A DNA stretch of 64,000 bases from Sebaldella termitidis ATCC 33386 (GCF_000024405.1 NC_013517.1:2821989-2885988), one strand, 5' to 3'; numbered from the stretch's first letter, positions 33,404-42,388 are shown. A program made the numbers and translations. Notes: generated from the letters alone by a model not told the origin.

Positions 33404-35047
33404 TTACTTACTCATAATTCCAATGGCTACTAAAAGGGCATAAACAAATCCTCCAAGTCCGTCACCGGCTATTAATCCTGCATCTATAAATTCTATAACT
33501 TTATTGCCGAATATAAGTCTGACTATTACAGCTGCTATTACACCTATTCCGTAAATAGGATTATTTATAAGAAGACCTGTAGCAAACAAAACTCCTACCA
33601 TTCTTTTTGGTCCCCCTAAAAGCTGAAGTGCAGCACCCGGTACCGCCCATAATAACAGCGCCTTTAACACCTGAGGATCCGAAGCCTTGCTTATTGCTTC
33701 TGCAAAAGTTTTACTTACCGGTGCCAAAAGAGGTGTTTCCTGTCCGAAAACAAACATTTTCAAAGTGGCAAGAACTACAATTATTCCTATGATTCCGCCT
33801 ATCATCTCAATTATTACCTGTTGCTTTCTTCCATATTTCTCATGCTCTACATTTTTTCCTCTTCCTCTGATGATCCATCCAGTTTTCAGGTCATAACCCA
33901 TATCTGCAAAACAAGGCCCTGTAGAACTTATATATCCTGTAAGGAGTGCAAGCGAAATCAATGGAAATTTTAAAAAGATACCTATTGTCATAAATATAGT
34001 AGTGATAGCAAAAGCCGGAAACCATCCTGAATGCATTGCAGCCATTCCTACTATCAATATTGCCACTGTACATGAGATTGCTGCCCATAACACCCACAGA
34101 ATAAGCATAAATATACTCATTTGTGTAACTATTCCTGAAATAACTGCTATTACTACCGCTCCTGCCAGATACAAAAAGAATCCCATTACGATTGTTTTCT
34201 TAGCTTCAGTTTTTGTAACAGTAATTTTTGTATGTACATCCGTATCTTTATTTTTGTGTTTTGTATCTTTTAGTATAATAATCAGTGACTGAATAAGAGC
34301 CATAAGTCCTGCTCCTATCATAATACCGCTTGGTATGGAAGTTTTTCCCAGTTCCAGACCTCCAAATAATACTGTAGAATATCCTCTTATTAATAAACCT
34401 ACTCCGAGTCCGATCATTGAAAAAATATTTGCTATGAAAACTATCCCAATTCCTGCTGCGGGTATATTAAAAGGTACTTTTCCGAAAGGTACTTTGAAAA
34501 GTCCGCATAATGCCCCTATTACTATACCTATCAGCAGTTTTATTCCTTTAGTTCCGCCCTCATCTCCGGCTTCCAGTGCTTGTGCTGTAGCTACTCCCGG
34601 AGGCCATGCTTCATCAGCGGGAAATATTTCCGAATCAAATATTTTTCCAACCACAAAAATTGATATTGATACTCCTATTATTGATCCTATTGCCATTGGC
34701 AGTATAAATTCATTTTTTCCAAGAACTATAAATATCCCCACAGCCAGCAATCCGCAGTTTGCTGCCGAAAATCCGGCTCCGGATACTATTGTCTGCACCA
34801 TATTCTGTCGTTCAAGCGACTTGAATTTTTTAAATACGGATAAAGGTATTCTTGCTATTACCATAGCTATTATTGCACCTATTAGCGACGTATTCGGCGT
34901 TACACCAACCTTTCCTATTATCTGCATACAGATTATTGCCGATAATACAGCAAGTATAACACCCAGTACAAGAGTTGCCGGTTCAAATGCGCTTATCTTT
35001 TCGAACTTCCCTCCTGACGGCGTGTTACTTAAATTTTTCTCGTTCAT
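33404..35047 (-). CDS. OPT family oligopeptide transporter
   Basis: Integral membrane protein of 547 residues with about 14 hydrophobic segments, resembling the OPT/YSL family. It has EPATLVLGVILAVLSAIICM near the start, FPADEAWPPGVATAQALEAG near residue 150 and the glycine-rich TGYISSTGPCFADMGYDLKTG near 380. The family imports oligopeptides or metal-chelate complexes with protons. I chose the ATG at 35047, 4 bases after GAGGAGG; 15 upstream codons lack a site. It heads the operon with DUF917, DUF1177, AroM and an aminopeptidase, a combination seen in other bacteria, which points to import of the compound those enzymes process. Confidence 0.87.
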   Translation of the reverse strand: MNEKNLSNTPSGGKFEKISAFEPATLVLGVILAVLSAIICMQIIGKVGVTPNTSLIGAIIAMVIARIPLSVFKKFKSLERQNMVQTIVSGAGFSAANCGLLAVGIFIVLGKNEFILPMAIGSIIGVSISIFVVGKIFDSEIFPADEAWPPGVATAQALEAGDEGGTKGIKLLIGIVIGALCGLFKVPFGKVPFNIPAAGIGIVFIANIFSMIGLGVGLLIRGYSTVLFGGLELGKTSIPSGIMIGAGLMALIQSLIIILKDTKHKNKDTDVHTKITVTKTEAKKTIVMGFFLYLAGAVVIAVISGIVTQMSIFMLILWVLWAAISCTVAILIVGMAAMHSGWFPAFAITTIFMTIGIFLKFPLISLALLTGYISSTGPCFADMGYDLKTGWIIRGRGKNVEHEKYGRKQQVIIEMIGGIIGIIVVLATLKMFVFGQETPLLAPVSKTFAEAISKASDPQVLKALLLWAVPGAALQLLGGPKRMVGVLFATGLLINNPIYGIGVIAAVIVRLIFGNKVIEFIDAGLIAGDGLGGFVYALLVAIGIMSK

Positions 35048-35271
35048 AATTCCTCCTCTATTTATAATACATATTATCTTATATAGTAGCATTGTTTTTC
35101 ACTTACCGTCTAATATATTTTGTTTATGTGGTATTATTTTCATTTATAAATAAAGTTGTTCACAAATTTTATTTTATTTAATTAAATACTTTTAAAAGAA
35201 AAAATTTTAATATATATGTGAGAGCAGTTTTAGAAATGAATTGAAACATTTACTGAAAATTTATCATATAA

Positions 35272-35301
35272 AATAAAAAGGCTGTCCACATCAGACAACC
35301 T
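35272..35301 (-). terminator. Terminator of the HU gene
   Basis: On the minus strand AGGTTGTC and GACAGCCT form an 8-bp stem (one G-U) with a 7-base loop, followed by TTTT, directly after the HU stop codon. Confidence 0.8.
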
Positions 35302-35310
35302 GTTTTTTAT

Positions 35311-35589
35311 TTACTTAGCAGCAACTTTATCAGCTAATTTTTTTCCAACTTTGAATTTTACTACTTTTTTAGCAGCTATTTTAATTTCTTTTCCTGTTTG
35401 CGGGTTTCTTCCTTTTCTAGCAGCTCTTTTTTGAACTCCGAAAGTTCCCCATCCTACGAATTGAACTGTTTCCCCTTTAGTTAGAGATTTTTCCACAGTT
35501 CCTAAAAATTCATTTACTAATTCTTCTGATCTCTTTTTTGTCTCTCCAGTTGCTTTTGCATATGCCTCAATAAACTCTTTCTTTGACAT
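35311..35589 (-). CDS. hup: HU-family DNA-binding protein
   Basis: Histone-like nucleoid protein of 92 residues that binds and bends DNA as a dimer. The HU/IHF signature is VQFVGWGTFGVQKRAARKGR followed by NPQTGKEI, the beta-arm with its proline. The rest is lysine-rich (KIAAKKVVKFKVGKKL). It is most like HU rather than IHF. AGGAGG precedes the ATG by 7 bases. It has its own promoter and terminator and is probably strongly expressed. Confidence 0.94.
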   Translation of the reverse strand: MSKKEFIEAYAKATGETKKRSEELVNEFLGTVEKSLTKGETVQFVGWGTFGVQKRAARKGRNPQTGKEIKIAAKKVVKFKVGKKLADKVAAK

Positions 35590-35619
35590 ATAACTACCTC
35601 CTAAATTTTAGTCATGTTT

Positions 35620-35649
35620 ATTATACACCTTTTATAGCACAATTTACAA
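35620..35649 (-). promoter_or_regulatory. Promoter of the HU gene
   Basis: On the minus strand TTGTAA (35644-35649) is followed after 18 bases by a perfect TATAAT (35620-35625); predicted start near 35613, 24 bases before the ATG. Confidence 0.65.
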
Positions 35650-35730
35650 CACTTTTTTACTATTTTTTGCTAATTTATTTTACATTTACTGTCTAAGGAA
35701 CATTCCCAATTGATAGACTTATCTATTTTA

Positions 35731-35747
35731 GAAGCTTTCAGAGCTTC
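35731..35747 (-). terminator. Weak hairpin after cmk, possible terminator
   Basis: GAAGCT and AGCTTC pair around a 5-base loop, about 30 bases past the cmk stop. The following T-run is poor, so termination is uncertain. Confidence 0.35.
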
Positions 35748-35775
35748 TTATAAAAGAATACTTATTTTTAAAAAT

Positions 35776-36432
35776 TTAAATTTTTTTCGTTTTTTCCTCA
35801 ACCAGCTTCTTTATTTTGTCCTTTATTTCTTCTGCACTCAAGGAAGTTGAATCTAAGATTACGGCATCCTCTGCAATTTTAAGCGGACTTTCTTTTCTGT
35901 GCATATCATTGTAATCCCTTTTTGTTATTTCCCTGAGAATTTCCTCATATTCCACATTTTCTCCCTTATTTCTCAGTTCCTTACATCTTCTCTCAGCACG
36001 TATTTCCGGATCTGCATTCAGATACACTTTCAGGTCTGCGTTAGGAAATACTACTGTTCCGATATCACGCCCGTCCAGAATTACATCCTTTGATTTTGAA
36101 AATTCCCTTTGAAGCTCCACCATTTTTTCTCTTACTTCTTTCACAACAGAAATTTTTGAAGCATTGCTGGAAGTTTCCCTTGTTCTTATTTTATCCGTTA
36201 CATCTTCATTGTCCAGATAAAATCTGTTATCCTTCATATCTATGTTCAAATCTTCCAATAGTTTCAGTTCTTTTTCACGATCGGAAAAATCTATATTTTC
36301 TTTCATTAACTTATATGCAAATAATCTGTACATTGCCCCAGTATCCAGGTATGTAATCCCCAGCTCGTCGGCTATCATTTTTGAGACGGTACTCTTCCCG
36401 CTTCCAGCCGGACCATCCACTGCTATTATCAT
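35776..36432 (-). CDS. cmk: Cytidylate kinase
   Basis: Phosphorylates CMP and dCMP with ATP, feeding CTP pools. The P-loop GPAGSGKSTVS is at residues 7-17, followed by YLDTGAMYR; the nucleotide-site segment DGRDIGTVVFP and the lid arginines in RAERRCKELR are present. The length (218 residues) is usual. It lies 12 bases after prmA and is probably last in the transcript that starts at the small exported protein and rny. Confidence 0.95.
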   Translation of the reverse strand: MIIAVDGPAGSGKSTVSKMIADELGITYLDTGAMYRLFAYKLMKENIDFSDREKELKLLEDLNIDMKDNRFYLDNEDVTDKIRTRETSSNASKISVVKEVREKMVELQREFSKSKDVILDGRDIGTVVFPNADLKVYLNADPEIRAERRCKELRNKGENVEYEEILREITKRDYNDMHRKESPLKIAEDAVILDSTSLSAEEIKDKIKKLVEEKTKKI

Positions 36433-36444
36433 ATCAAAACCTCT

Positions 36445-37356
36445 TTATTTATATTCAAAAACATAAGAAATCCATCCGTTTTCTTCTTTTTCATCTATTT
36501 GTTCAAAATTATGCTTTTCAGTTTTTTCCAGTATTTCATGCTTTCTGGTTTTTAAGATTCCCGAAAATATTACCAAAGCTCCCGGCTCCAAAACTTTTTC
36601 TATATCATCCAAAAGTGCCATAAGTGTATCAGCCAGAATATTTGAAACTACAATATCGTATTTTTTATCAGTATCATCTACCAGATTTCCTATCACTACA
36701 CTAAAATTATCTATTTCATTATCCTCAAGATTCTCTTTGGCAACACTTTCCACTGCTGGATCTATATCTATACCGTCCACTTTCTCTGCACCAAGCTTTG
36801 CCCCTACTATCATCAATATACCTGAACCGCATCCTATATCAAGAAGATTTTTCTTTCCTTGTGCATATTTTTCCAGCATTTTTATGCAAAGCGAGGTAGT
36901 CTCGTGAGTTCCGGTTCCAAAAGCCATGCCGGGATCTATTTTTATGACGGTCTCGCCCTCACTTGGGGTATAATCTTCCCAAGAAGGCTTTATAACAATT
37001 TTATCTGTTATCTTAGTAGTATGAAAATATTTTTTCCATTCGTCTTTCCATTCATTTTCATCACATTCATTAGTATAAACAGTAAATATCATCTCTTCAG
37101 TTTCAGACAGTTCTTCCAGCTTTTCCGACAGCATTTTTAACTTTAACCGTGCAAATTTATTATTTGGAAAGTATCCTATTATCGTCCATGTATCATTAAC
37201 TATGCTTTCCTTATGAAAATCCAGAGCATTTTCAGTAAAAAAATCAATGAATTCAAATTCGTTTACTCCCAGTTCGGAGAAAATACCTATTATTTTTTCT
37301 TTTGTTTCTTTTATAAAATCTGAATAATAATCTACTTTTACTCTAAGCCATTTCAT
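36445..37356 (-). CDS. prmA: Ribosomal protein L11 methyltransferase
   Basis: SAM-dependent methylation of ribosomal protein L11. PrmA hallmarks are DPGMAFGTGTHETTSLC near residue 140, LLDIGCGSGILMI near 170, and the catalytic-site sequence VVSNILADTL near 230. The N-terminal domain that binds L11 is present, and 303 residues is normal. Its ATG overlaps the surE stop codon (ATGA). Confidence 0.94.
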   Translation of the reverse strand: MKWLRVKVDYYSDFIKETKEKIIGIFSELGVNEFEFIDFFTENALDFHKESIVNDTWTIIGYFPNNKFARLKLKMLSEKLEELSETEEMIFTVYTNECDENEWKDEWKKYFHTTKITDKIVIKPSWEDYTPSEGETVIKIDPGMAFGTGTHETTSLCIKMLEKYAQGKKNLLDIGCGSGILMIVGAKLGAEKVDGIDIDPAVESVAKENLEDNEIDNFSVVIGNLVDDTDKKYDIVVSNILADTLMALLDDIEKVLEPGALVIFSGILKTRKHEILEKTEKHNFEQIDEKEENGWISYVFEYK

Positions 37357-38120
37357 TTATTTAATTCCTTTTCTATCTGAAGTCCGAATTTTTCATCTGT
37401 CAGATCTAATGCTACAGGTGTAATAGAGACATAATTATCCTTCAGTACATAATAGTCACTGTGGTAATTAGACGAATATTCCACTGCATTTCCTGTTATC
37501 CAGAAATATTCGTGTCCGTTCGGATCAAATCTTTTATCAAAATTCTCTTTATAGTTTCTGTCACCCTGAATAGTAAACTTATAGCCTTTTAATTCCTCTG
37601 TCTTTACATTTGGTACATTTATATTTAGAAGCTTATATCTCGGAAACTGAAAATCTTTTATTTTTTCTATAAAATCTGCCGCAAAAACTGCCGCTGTAAG
37701 ATAGTTTTTCCCGTGATCAAAGGGCTCTGACAAAGACAAAGCTATGGATCTCACCCCAAGAAGTGCAGCTTCAGACGCAGCACCAAAAGTACCGGAATAA
37801 AATAAATCTACTCCCAGATTTGCTCCCCTGTTTATACCGCTTATCATAAAATCAAAATCTACATCCCTGTATATTTCCCATCTTGCAAGTTTTACACAGT
37901 CTGCAGGCTTTCCATTTACCATATAACCGAAAAAGTTTCCGTTTATATTATATTTTCTGTATCTCAAAGGTTTATTAATTGTAAGTCCGTGTCCTGTACC
38001 GCTGGCATCTTCATCAGGGGCCACTACATATACATCATGTCCTCTTTCTATTAGAACCATAGCCAGAGTTTCTATCCCTTTAGCAAAAATTCCGTCATCA
38101 TTTGATAGTAAAATTTTCAT
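37353..38120 (-). CDS. surE: 5'-nucleotidase SurE
   Basis: Metal-dependent nucleoside monophosphate phosphatase. The metal site begins ILLSNDDGIFAKGI at the N-terminus, and GINRGANLGVDLFYSGT supplies the Asn ligand and Ser/Thr of the active site. The length (255 residues) is normal. It is 12 bases after the ymdB-like gene and overlaps prmA by four bases; the order ymdB, surE, prmA, cmk suggests a single transcript. Confidence 0.94.
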   Translation of the reverse strand: MKILLSNDDGIFAKGIETLAMVLIERGHDVYVVAPDEDASGTGHGLTINKPLRYRKYNINGNFFGYMVNGKPADCVKLARWEIYRDVDFDFMISGINRGANLGVDLFYSGTFGAASEAALLGVRSIALSLSEPFDHGKNYLTAAVFAADFIEKIKDFQFPRYKLLNINVPNVKTEELKGYKFTIQGDRNYKENFDKRFDPNGHEYFWITGNAVEYSSNYHSDYYVLKDNYVSITPVALDLTDEKFGLQIEKELNK

Positions 38121-38132
38121 TTTGAGCTCCTC

Positions 38133-38906
38133 TTATATTGAAATATGCAGATTCAGTCTTTCTATTTTCTCTGTTCTCCCATATTCATTTATATCTACTA
38201 TTATACCGTTTATTTTTATATTTTCTTTACATACGCTCCATCTGGCAGGAAGACCGTCCTTGAATTTCTGTATACTTTCTTTCTTGTTCATACCCAGTAT
38301 TCCGTCGTGTCCGCCGGTCATACCAATATCAGTTATATAGCCTGTACCTCTGTGAAGTATTCTTTCATCTGCTGTCTGCGTATGTGTATGTGTACCGTAC
38401 ACAAGTGACACCTGTCCGTCAAGATTCCATCCCATTGCCTGTTTTTCAGATGTTGCTTCTCCATGGAAGTCTACTATTATATTGTTTGTTATTTTTTTTA
38501 TTTCTGGCAGTAATTCGTCCACTGCCAAAAAAGGGCATGCTATAGGAGGCATAAATACCTTGCCCTGTATATTAATAACTGCCAGTTTTTTTCCGTTCTT
38601 TTCTACTATTGTATATCCTTTTCCCGGTGTTCCCGGTGCAAAGTTCAATGGTCTTATCATTTTTTCTGTTTCATCTAAATAAGGATAAATTTCTCTTCTG
38701 TCCCAAGTATGATTACCCAGCGTGACTACGTCTACTCCCAGATTAAATACTTTACTGGCAATTTTTGGTGTTATGCCAAAACCGCCTGCTACATTTTCCC
38801 CGTTGACTACAATAAAGTCAAACAACTCCCTTTTATTATCCAAATATTTCGCCAGTGCTTCTCTGCCGGGTTCCCCCACCAGGTCTCCTATTATTAACAA
38901 TTTCAT
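38133..38906 (-). CDS. ymdB: YmdB-family metallophosphoesterase
   Basis: The 257-residue calcineurin-like phosphoesterase matches the YmdB (TIGR00282) family: it begins KLLIIGDLVGEPGREAL, with VVNGENVAGG, LGNHTWDRREI and VDFHGEATSEK supplying metal ligands, and GTHTHTQTADERIL near residue 175. In Bacillus, YmdB cleaves 2',3'-cyclic nucleotides and affects RNase Y-dependent gene expression. Its gene lies next to rny there and here too. AAAGGA lies about 10 bases before the ATG. Confidence 0.92.
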   Translation of the reverse strand: MKLLIIGDLVGEPGREALAKYLDNKRELFDFIVVNGENVAGGFGITPKIASKVFNLGVDVVTLGNHTWDRREIYPYLDETEKMIRPLNFAPGTPGKGYTIVEKNGKKLAVINIQGKVFMPPIACPFLAVDELLPEIKKITNNIIVDFHGEATSEKQAMGWNLDGQVSLVYGTHTHTQTADERILHRGTGYITDIGMTGGHDGILGMNKKESIQKFKDGLPARWSVCKENIKINGIIVDINEYGRTEKIERLNLHISI

Positions 38907-38954
38907 GCAAATATTTTCCTTTCTAAATAACAGAATAAATTTTATAAAATTAAG

Positions 38955-38974
38955 GACGGTTTTTTCAAACCGTC
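38955..38974 (-). terminator. Hairpin between rny and ymdB
   Basis: GACGGTTT and AAACCGTC form an 8-bp stem with a 4-base loop, 5 bases past the rny stop. Only a broken T-run follows (CTTAATTTT), so it may be a partial terminator or a processing/stability element. Confidence 0.5.
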
Positions 38975-38978
38975 TGTA

Positions 38979-40562
38979 TTATTTAGCATATTCAACTGCT
39001 CTTGTTTCTCTTACTACTGTTACTTTTATCTGTCCCGGATACTGCATTTTATCCTCTATCTCTTTAGCTACTTCCCTCGCTATCAATGTTGATTTATCGT
39101 CATCTATTCTTTCAGGGTTTACTATAAGTCTTATCTCTCTTCCTGCCTGAATTGCATACGAGCTTTCGATTCCTTCGTAATTATTCGCTATTTCTTCAAG
39201 CTGCTCCAGCCTTTTCAGATAATTTGATAATGTTTCCCTTCTTGCTCCCGGTCTTGAAGCCGAAATCGAATCCGCCGCCTGAACAAGAACTGCTTCCACA
39301 CTCAGCTGTTCCACTTCGTTATGATGTGCTTCCACTGCATTTATAACAGTTTCGTTTTCCTTAGAAAATTTTCTCAGAAATTCTCCTCCGTTTAGTGCAT
39401 GTGATCCTTCCTGCTCATGTGAAAATGCCTTCCCAATGTCATGAAGAAGTCCTGCCCTTTTGGCTACTTCTACGTTAGCTCCCAGCTCTGCTGCAAGTGT
39501 AGCTGCTATATGTGCTACTTCTATTGAATGCTGTAATATATTCTGTCCAAATGATGTTCTGTATTTTAATTTCCCCAGTACTTTTAGAACCTGATTCGGA
39601 AGAGTCGGTATTCCTACTTCCAAAATAGCATGTTCTGCTGCTTCCATTATTTTTTCGTCTACTTCTTCTTTTGCTTTTTCTACTACTTCTTCTATTTTTG
39701 TCGGATGTATTCTTCCGTCTGAGATCAGCTTTTCCAGAGTTATTCTGGCTACTTCTCTTCTTACACCGTCAAATGAAGACAGAACCACTGCTTCTGGTGT
39801 ATCATCTATAATAAGATCTACACCTGTTACAGCTTCTATCGCTCTGATATTTCTTCCTTCACGGCCGATGATTCTTCCTTTCATCTCTTCACTCGGCAGC
39901 TGAATTACAGAAATTGTAGAGTCTACTACATAATCTGCAGCTGCTTTTGATATTGCTGTAGACATTATTCTTTTTGAAATTCTTTCTTTATCTCTTTCGA
40001 TATTATGCTCAAAATCTCTTATCATTACTGCCTTATCATGCTCCAGCTCACCCTGAAGTCTGTTCAGTATTACCTCTGACGCTTCTTCCTTAGTCAGCTC
40101 GGATATTCTTGTAAGCTCAGTTTCCTCTTTCTGTATCAGGTCGCTCAGAGTTTGCTCCTTAGTTATCAGAATTTCCTTCTGTTCTTCCAGCTTAAGCTCT
40201 CTTTCCTCTAGTCTTCCCGATCTTGCTTCAAGATTCTCCTCTCTTTTCAGCAGTCTTTCTTCTTTTACGGATACTTCGGCTTTCATCAGCCTTACTTCTT
40301 CATCAGCTTCTTTTTTTACACCGAGCATCTCTTCTTTTACTTTTATTAATTCCTCTTTTCTATAAGATTCCACTTCTCTTTCAACTTCTTTTTTAGTATC
40401 ATCTAACTCTCTTTTAGCATTGAATATTTCCCCTTTTAAGTTATTCAGTTCTCCATATGTATTTTTATACTCTTTTTCTACTACAGATCTACTAATTAGA
40501 TACCCTATAAAGAAAGTCAAAAGAAGAAATATAATTGCTACTATTATCCAGACAAATGTCAT
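38979..40562 (-). CDS. rny: Ribonuclease Y
   Basis: Membrane-anchored endoribonuclease that starts mRNA decay. It has one N-terminal membrane segment (about residues 4-24) and a long coiled coil rich in Glu, Lys and Arg (about 30-200). A KH domain with GRIIGREGRNIRAIE and an HD domain with the metal motif HDIGKAFSHE near residue 365 follow. The C-terminal region has EAHHNEVE. The length of 527 residues is typical. It follows the small exported protein gene by 16 bases. The pairing with a YmdB-family gene is conserved in many bacteria. Confidence 0.95.
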   Translation of the reverse strand: MTFVWIIVAIIFLLLTFFIGYLISRSVVEKEYKNTYGELNNLKGEIFNAKRELDDTKKEVEREVESYRKEELIKVKEEMLGVKKEADEEVRLMKAEVSVKEERLLKREENLEARSGRLEERELKLEEQKEILITKEQTLSDLIQKEETELTRISELTKEEASEVILNRLQGELEHDKAVMIRDFEHNIERDKERISKRIMSTAISKAAADYVVDSTISVIQLPSEEMKGRIIGREGRNIRAIEAVTGVDLIIDDTPEAVVLSSFDGVRREVARITLEKLISDGRIHPTKIEEVVEKAKEEVDEKIMEAAEHAILEVGIPTLPNQVLKVLGKLKYRTSFGQNILQHSIEVAHIAATLAAELGANVEVAKRAGLLHDIGKAFSHEQEGSHALNGGEFLRKFSKENETVINAVEAHHNEVEQLSVEAVLVQAADSISASRPGARRETLSNYLKRLEQLEEIANNYEGIESSYAIQAGREIRLIVNPERIDDDKSTLIAREVAKEIEDKMQYPGQIKVTVVRETRAVEYAK

Positions 40563-40578
40563 TCTTCGTTTCTCCTCT

Positions 40579-40956
40579 CTACTTTCTCTCAGCTACATTC
40601 TGTATCTTCCATTCATCTTCGACAAATTTCCATGTTATGTTAAAATACATGCTTTCAGAAGCATAATTCAGTATCATAACATTTTTAGCTCTTCCGTTTC
40701 TCTCGAAACTAGGTTCCGAAACTATTATATTCACTTTTGAAAGATCATATTGTTTCAGATATTTCAGGACTATATTATTTTTAAATGTAGGTAAGAAATA
40801 CTTTTCTAATTCTTCATATTGATTATTAACCGCAGTTTGTCTAAGCTCAGCAATAGTTTCCCCCAATAATGCCTTGTTTTCAGTGGTATAATTTACTGCT
40901 GCACTTGAACAATTTATATAAATAAGCAATAAAGGTACAAGAAAAAATTTTTTCAA
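40579..40956 (-). CDS. Small exported protein of unknown function
   Basis: The 125-residue product has a clear signal peptide (MKKFFLVPLLLIYINCSSAA). The Cys at position 16 is preceded by Asn, so it is a poor lipobox and secretion as a soluble periplasmic protein is equally likely. The mature part has a region resembling small NTF2-like or DUF4878-type domains (ITWKFVEDEWKIQNV at the end), a weak resemblance only. The start is TTG at 40956, 7 bases after GGAGG. It heads the rny operon, directly behind a promoter. I do not recognise the family. Confidence 0.7.
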   Translation of the reverse strand: MKKFFLVPLLLIYINCSSAAVNYTTENKALLGETIAELRQTAVNNQYEELEKYFLPTFKNNIVLKYLKQYDLSKVNIIVSEPSFERNGRAKNVMILNYASESMYFNITWKFVEDEWKIQNVAERK

Positions 40957-40992
40957 TTCTCTTCCTCCGTACTACATGTTATTCATCATGTT

Positions 40993-41021
40993 ATTTTAAC
41001 ATAATAAATTCTTAAAAGCAA
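40993..41021 (-). promoter_or_regulatory. Promoter of the rny operon
   Basis: On the minus strand TTGCTT (41016-41021) is followed after 17 bases by TAAAAT (40993-40998), with an extended -10 (ATGTTAAAAT); predicted start near 40986. Confidence 0.6.
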
Positions 41022-41119
41022 GTTACAAATGCTTTGCTTTCCATACTTTAAGAATTTATCCGGTCTATATATAATTATGCAAAAATTTAATTAAATATAC
41101 TGTTTTTAATATAAAAATT

Positions 41120-41746
41120 TTACAGACTCTTTTCAAAATGCTGGTAATCTTTTAGAGATTTCCATTCTCCTCCCCAGGTCCAGCCTCTTTTTTTAAATGC
41201 GTTATAACAGACATCCCCCTTGACTATCATACCTTTTCTTATACTTTTTCTATCAAGATAATCTATGGAATTTTTAGGCTCTATTACATTATTTTTAATA
41301 TAAGGATTTTGTACGGGATTAATATCCACAGCAAAACCGTACGCATGCTTTGAAAAAGATTTTTTTCCCGTTTTCGGTCTTACAGAAAATGCGTATGTAT
41401 TATTATCTTCCATGGATAGTTCGTCAGAGTTCCCATACTCATCTATTAATCTGATTTTATCTATAGGGAACTTTGCTTCATATAATTCACCAAAGATTGC
41501 TTCTATATCCCCGGCAAGCTTTTTATGTATAATTATTCCCCCGGTTCTTTCCACATTTTCAAAATTAACATATTTTACCCTTACTAAAACCAGTTCTGAT
41601 AATTTTACGGGTCCCTCTTGTCTGTACGAATTGTCTCTCATGACTGTTTTTATATCATCAGGAATTTCGAAAATACCTGTCTGTTCTGTATTTGCAGATA
41701 AGATAAAGCTAAATGCAAGTATTGTAAGTAAAATTTTCTTTTTCAT
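41120..41746 (-). CDS. M15-family cell-wall peptidase (D-Ala-D-Ala carboxypeptidase-like)
   Basis: Exported zinc peptidase of 208 residues: a signal peptide (MKKKILLTILAFSFILSANT), then a domain with SKHAYGFAVDINP (the HxxxxxxD zinc motif) near residue 130 and the C-terminal WTWGGEWKSLKDYQHFE, where the last His is the third zinc ligand. This matches the M15_4 family, which cuts peptidoglycan peptide stems in the periplasm. I chose the ATG at 41746, about 10 bases after AAAGGA; a further ATG 9 codons up lacks a site. It has a long leader with unusual repeats (see 41782-41855). Confidence 0.85.
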   Translation of the reverse strand: MKKKILLTILAFSFILSANTEQTGIFEIPDDIKTVMRDNSYRQEGPVKLSELVLVRVKYVNFENVERTGGIIIHKKLAGDIEAIFGELYEAKFPIDKIRLIDEYGNSDELSMEDNNTYAFSVRPKTGKKSFSKHAYGFAVDINPVQNPYIKNNVIEPKNSIDYLDRKSIRKGMIVKGDVCYNAFKKRGWTWGGEWKSLKDYQHFEKSL

Positions 41747-41781
41747 TATCAGAGTTCCTTTCAAAATTATCAAAACAACAG

Positions 41782-41855
41782 ATATCTTCTAATACAGTAT
41801 TCTGTACACTTTTAGCCAGACAATACCGAATATCTTCTCATTCTGCCGTACAGAA
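41782..41855 (-). repeat. Two repeat modules in the leader of the M15 peptidase gene
   Basis: On the plus strand ATATCTTCT occurs at 41782-41790 and 41830-41838. Each copy is followed within 3 bases by a small inverted repeat: TACAG-tatt-CTGTA (41794-41807) and TTCTG-ccgta-CAGAA (41841-41855). The modules lie inside the predicted 5' untranslated region, between the -10 box at 41892-41897 and the ATG. They may be protein sites or RNA hairpins. Confidence 0.4.
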
Positions 41856-41891
41856 GAAGAAAACACGGCCTTTGACTAATTTGTGAATAAC

Positions 41892-41897
41892 ATTATA
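41892..41897 (-). promoter_or_regulatory. Likely -10 box of the M15 peptidase gene
   Basis: A perfect TATAAT (minus strand) in an otherwise AT-rich context; the -35 region is poor. A start near 41885 would give a leader of about 139 bases. Confidence 0.4.
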
Positions 41898-42348
41898 CTA
41901 TATGTCTGCTAATTTTTTCATATTTTTAAGATTATATTTCCTATTTTTCAGCATATTTCTAAAAAAACAACTTGTTCTACAGATTTTTTTAGAAAATAAC
42001 GAAAATCAGAACAGCCGAATTTTTACATGACATATTTATGTCAATAATAAATTTTCGATATAACACCTGCTTTTCGTTTTATTATTTATACATGATTTTT
42101 CACTCAAAGATGACATTCTCTTTTTTATCAGAGACATGTCCGCTTCCATTGTACCTTTCAAAAAAATACGGCTTACTTTTTTATAATAATCCGCCAGTAC
42201 TTTATACTACGGATATTTTATAATAACATATTAAAATTTAAAATAAAAGATAATTTTTTTCTTATTCTCTATTTTATATTGTAAAAATTATAATCCTCAT
42301 ATTAAAACTGCTTACTTTTTCAGACATGCTTATAAAAAAATTATTTAT
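41898..42348. other. AT-rich intergenic stretch, nothing recognised
   Basis: About 450 bases between the M15 leader and the terminator of the activase gene. A 61-codon plus-strand frame (42038-42223) has no ribosome binding site and is probably chance. No strong hairpin or repeat is seen. Confidence 0.5.
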
Positions 42349-42380
42349 AAAAAAAACGTGTCCGTTTTTAACAGGACACA
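42349..42380 (-). terminator. Terminator of the activase gene
   Basis: On the minus strand TGTGTCC and GGACACG form a 7-bp stem (one G-U) with a 10-base loop and a following T8, 9 bases past the stop codon. Confidence 0.85.
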
Positions 42381-42388
42381 GTTTTTTA

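Noticed and set aside
42038-42223. 61-codon plus-strand frame in the gap before the activase terminator
   Set aside because: No ribosome binding site, Phe/Tyr/Leu-rich translation typical of AT-rich non-coding DNA.
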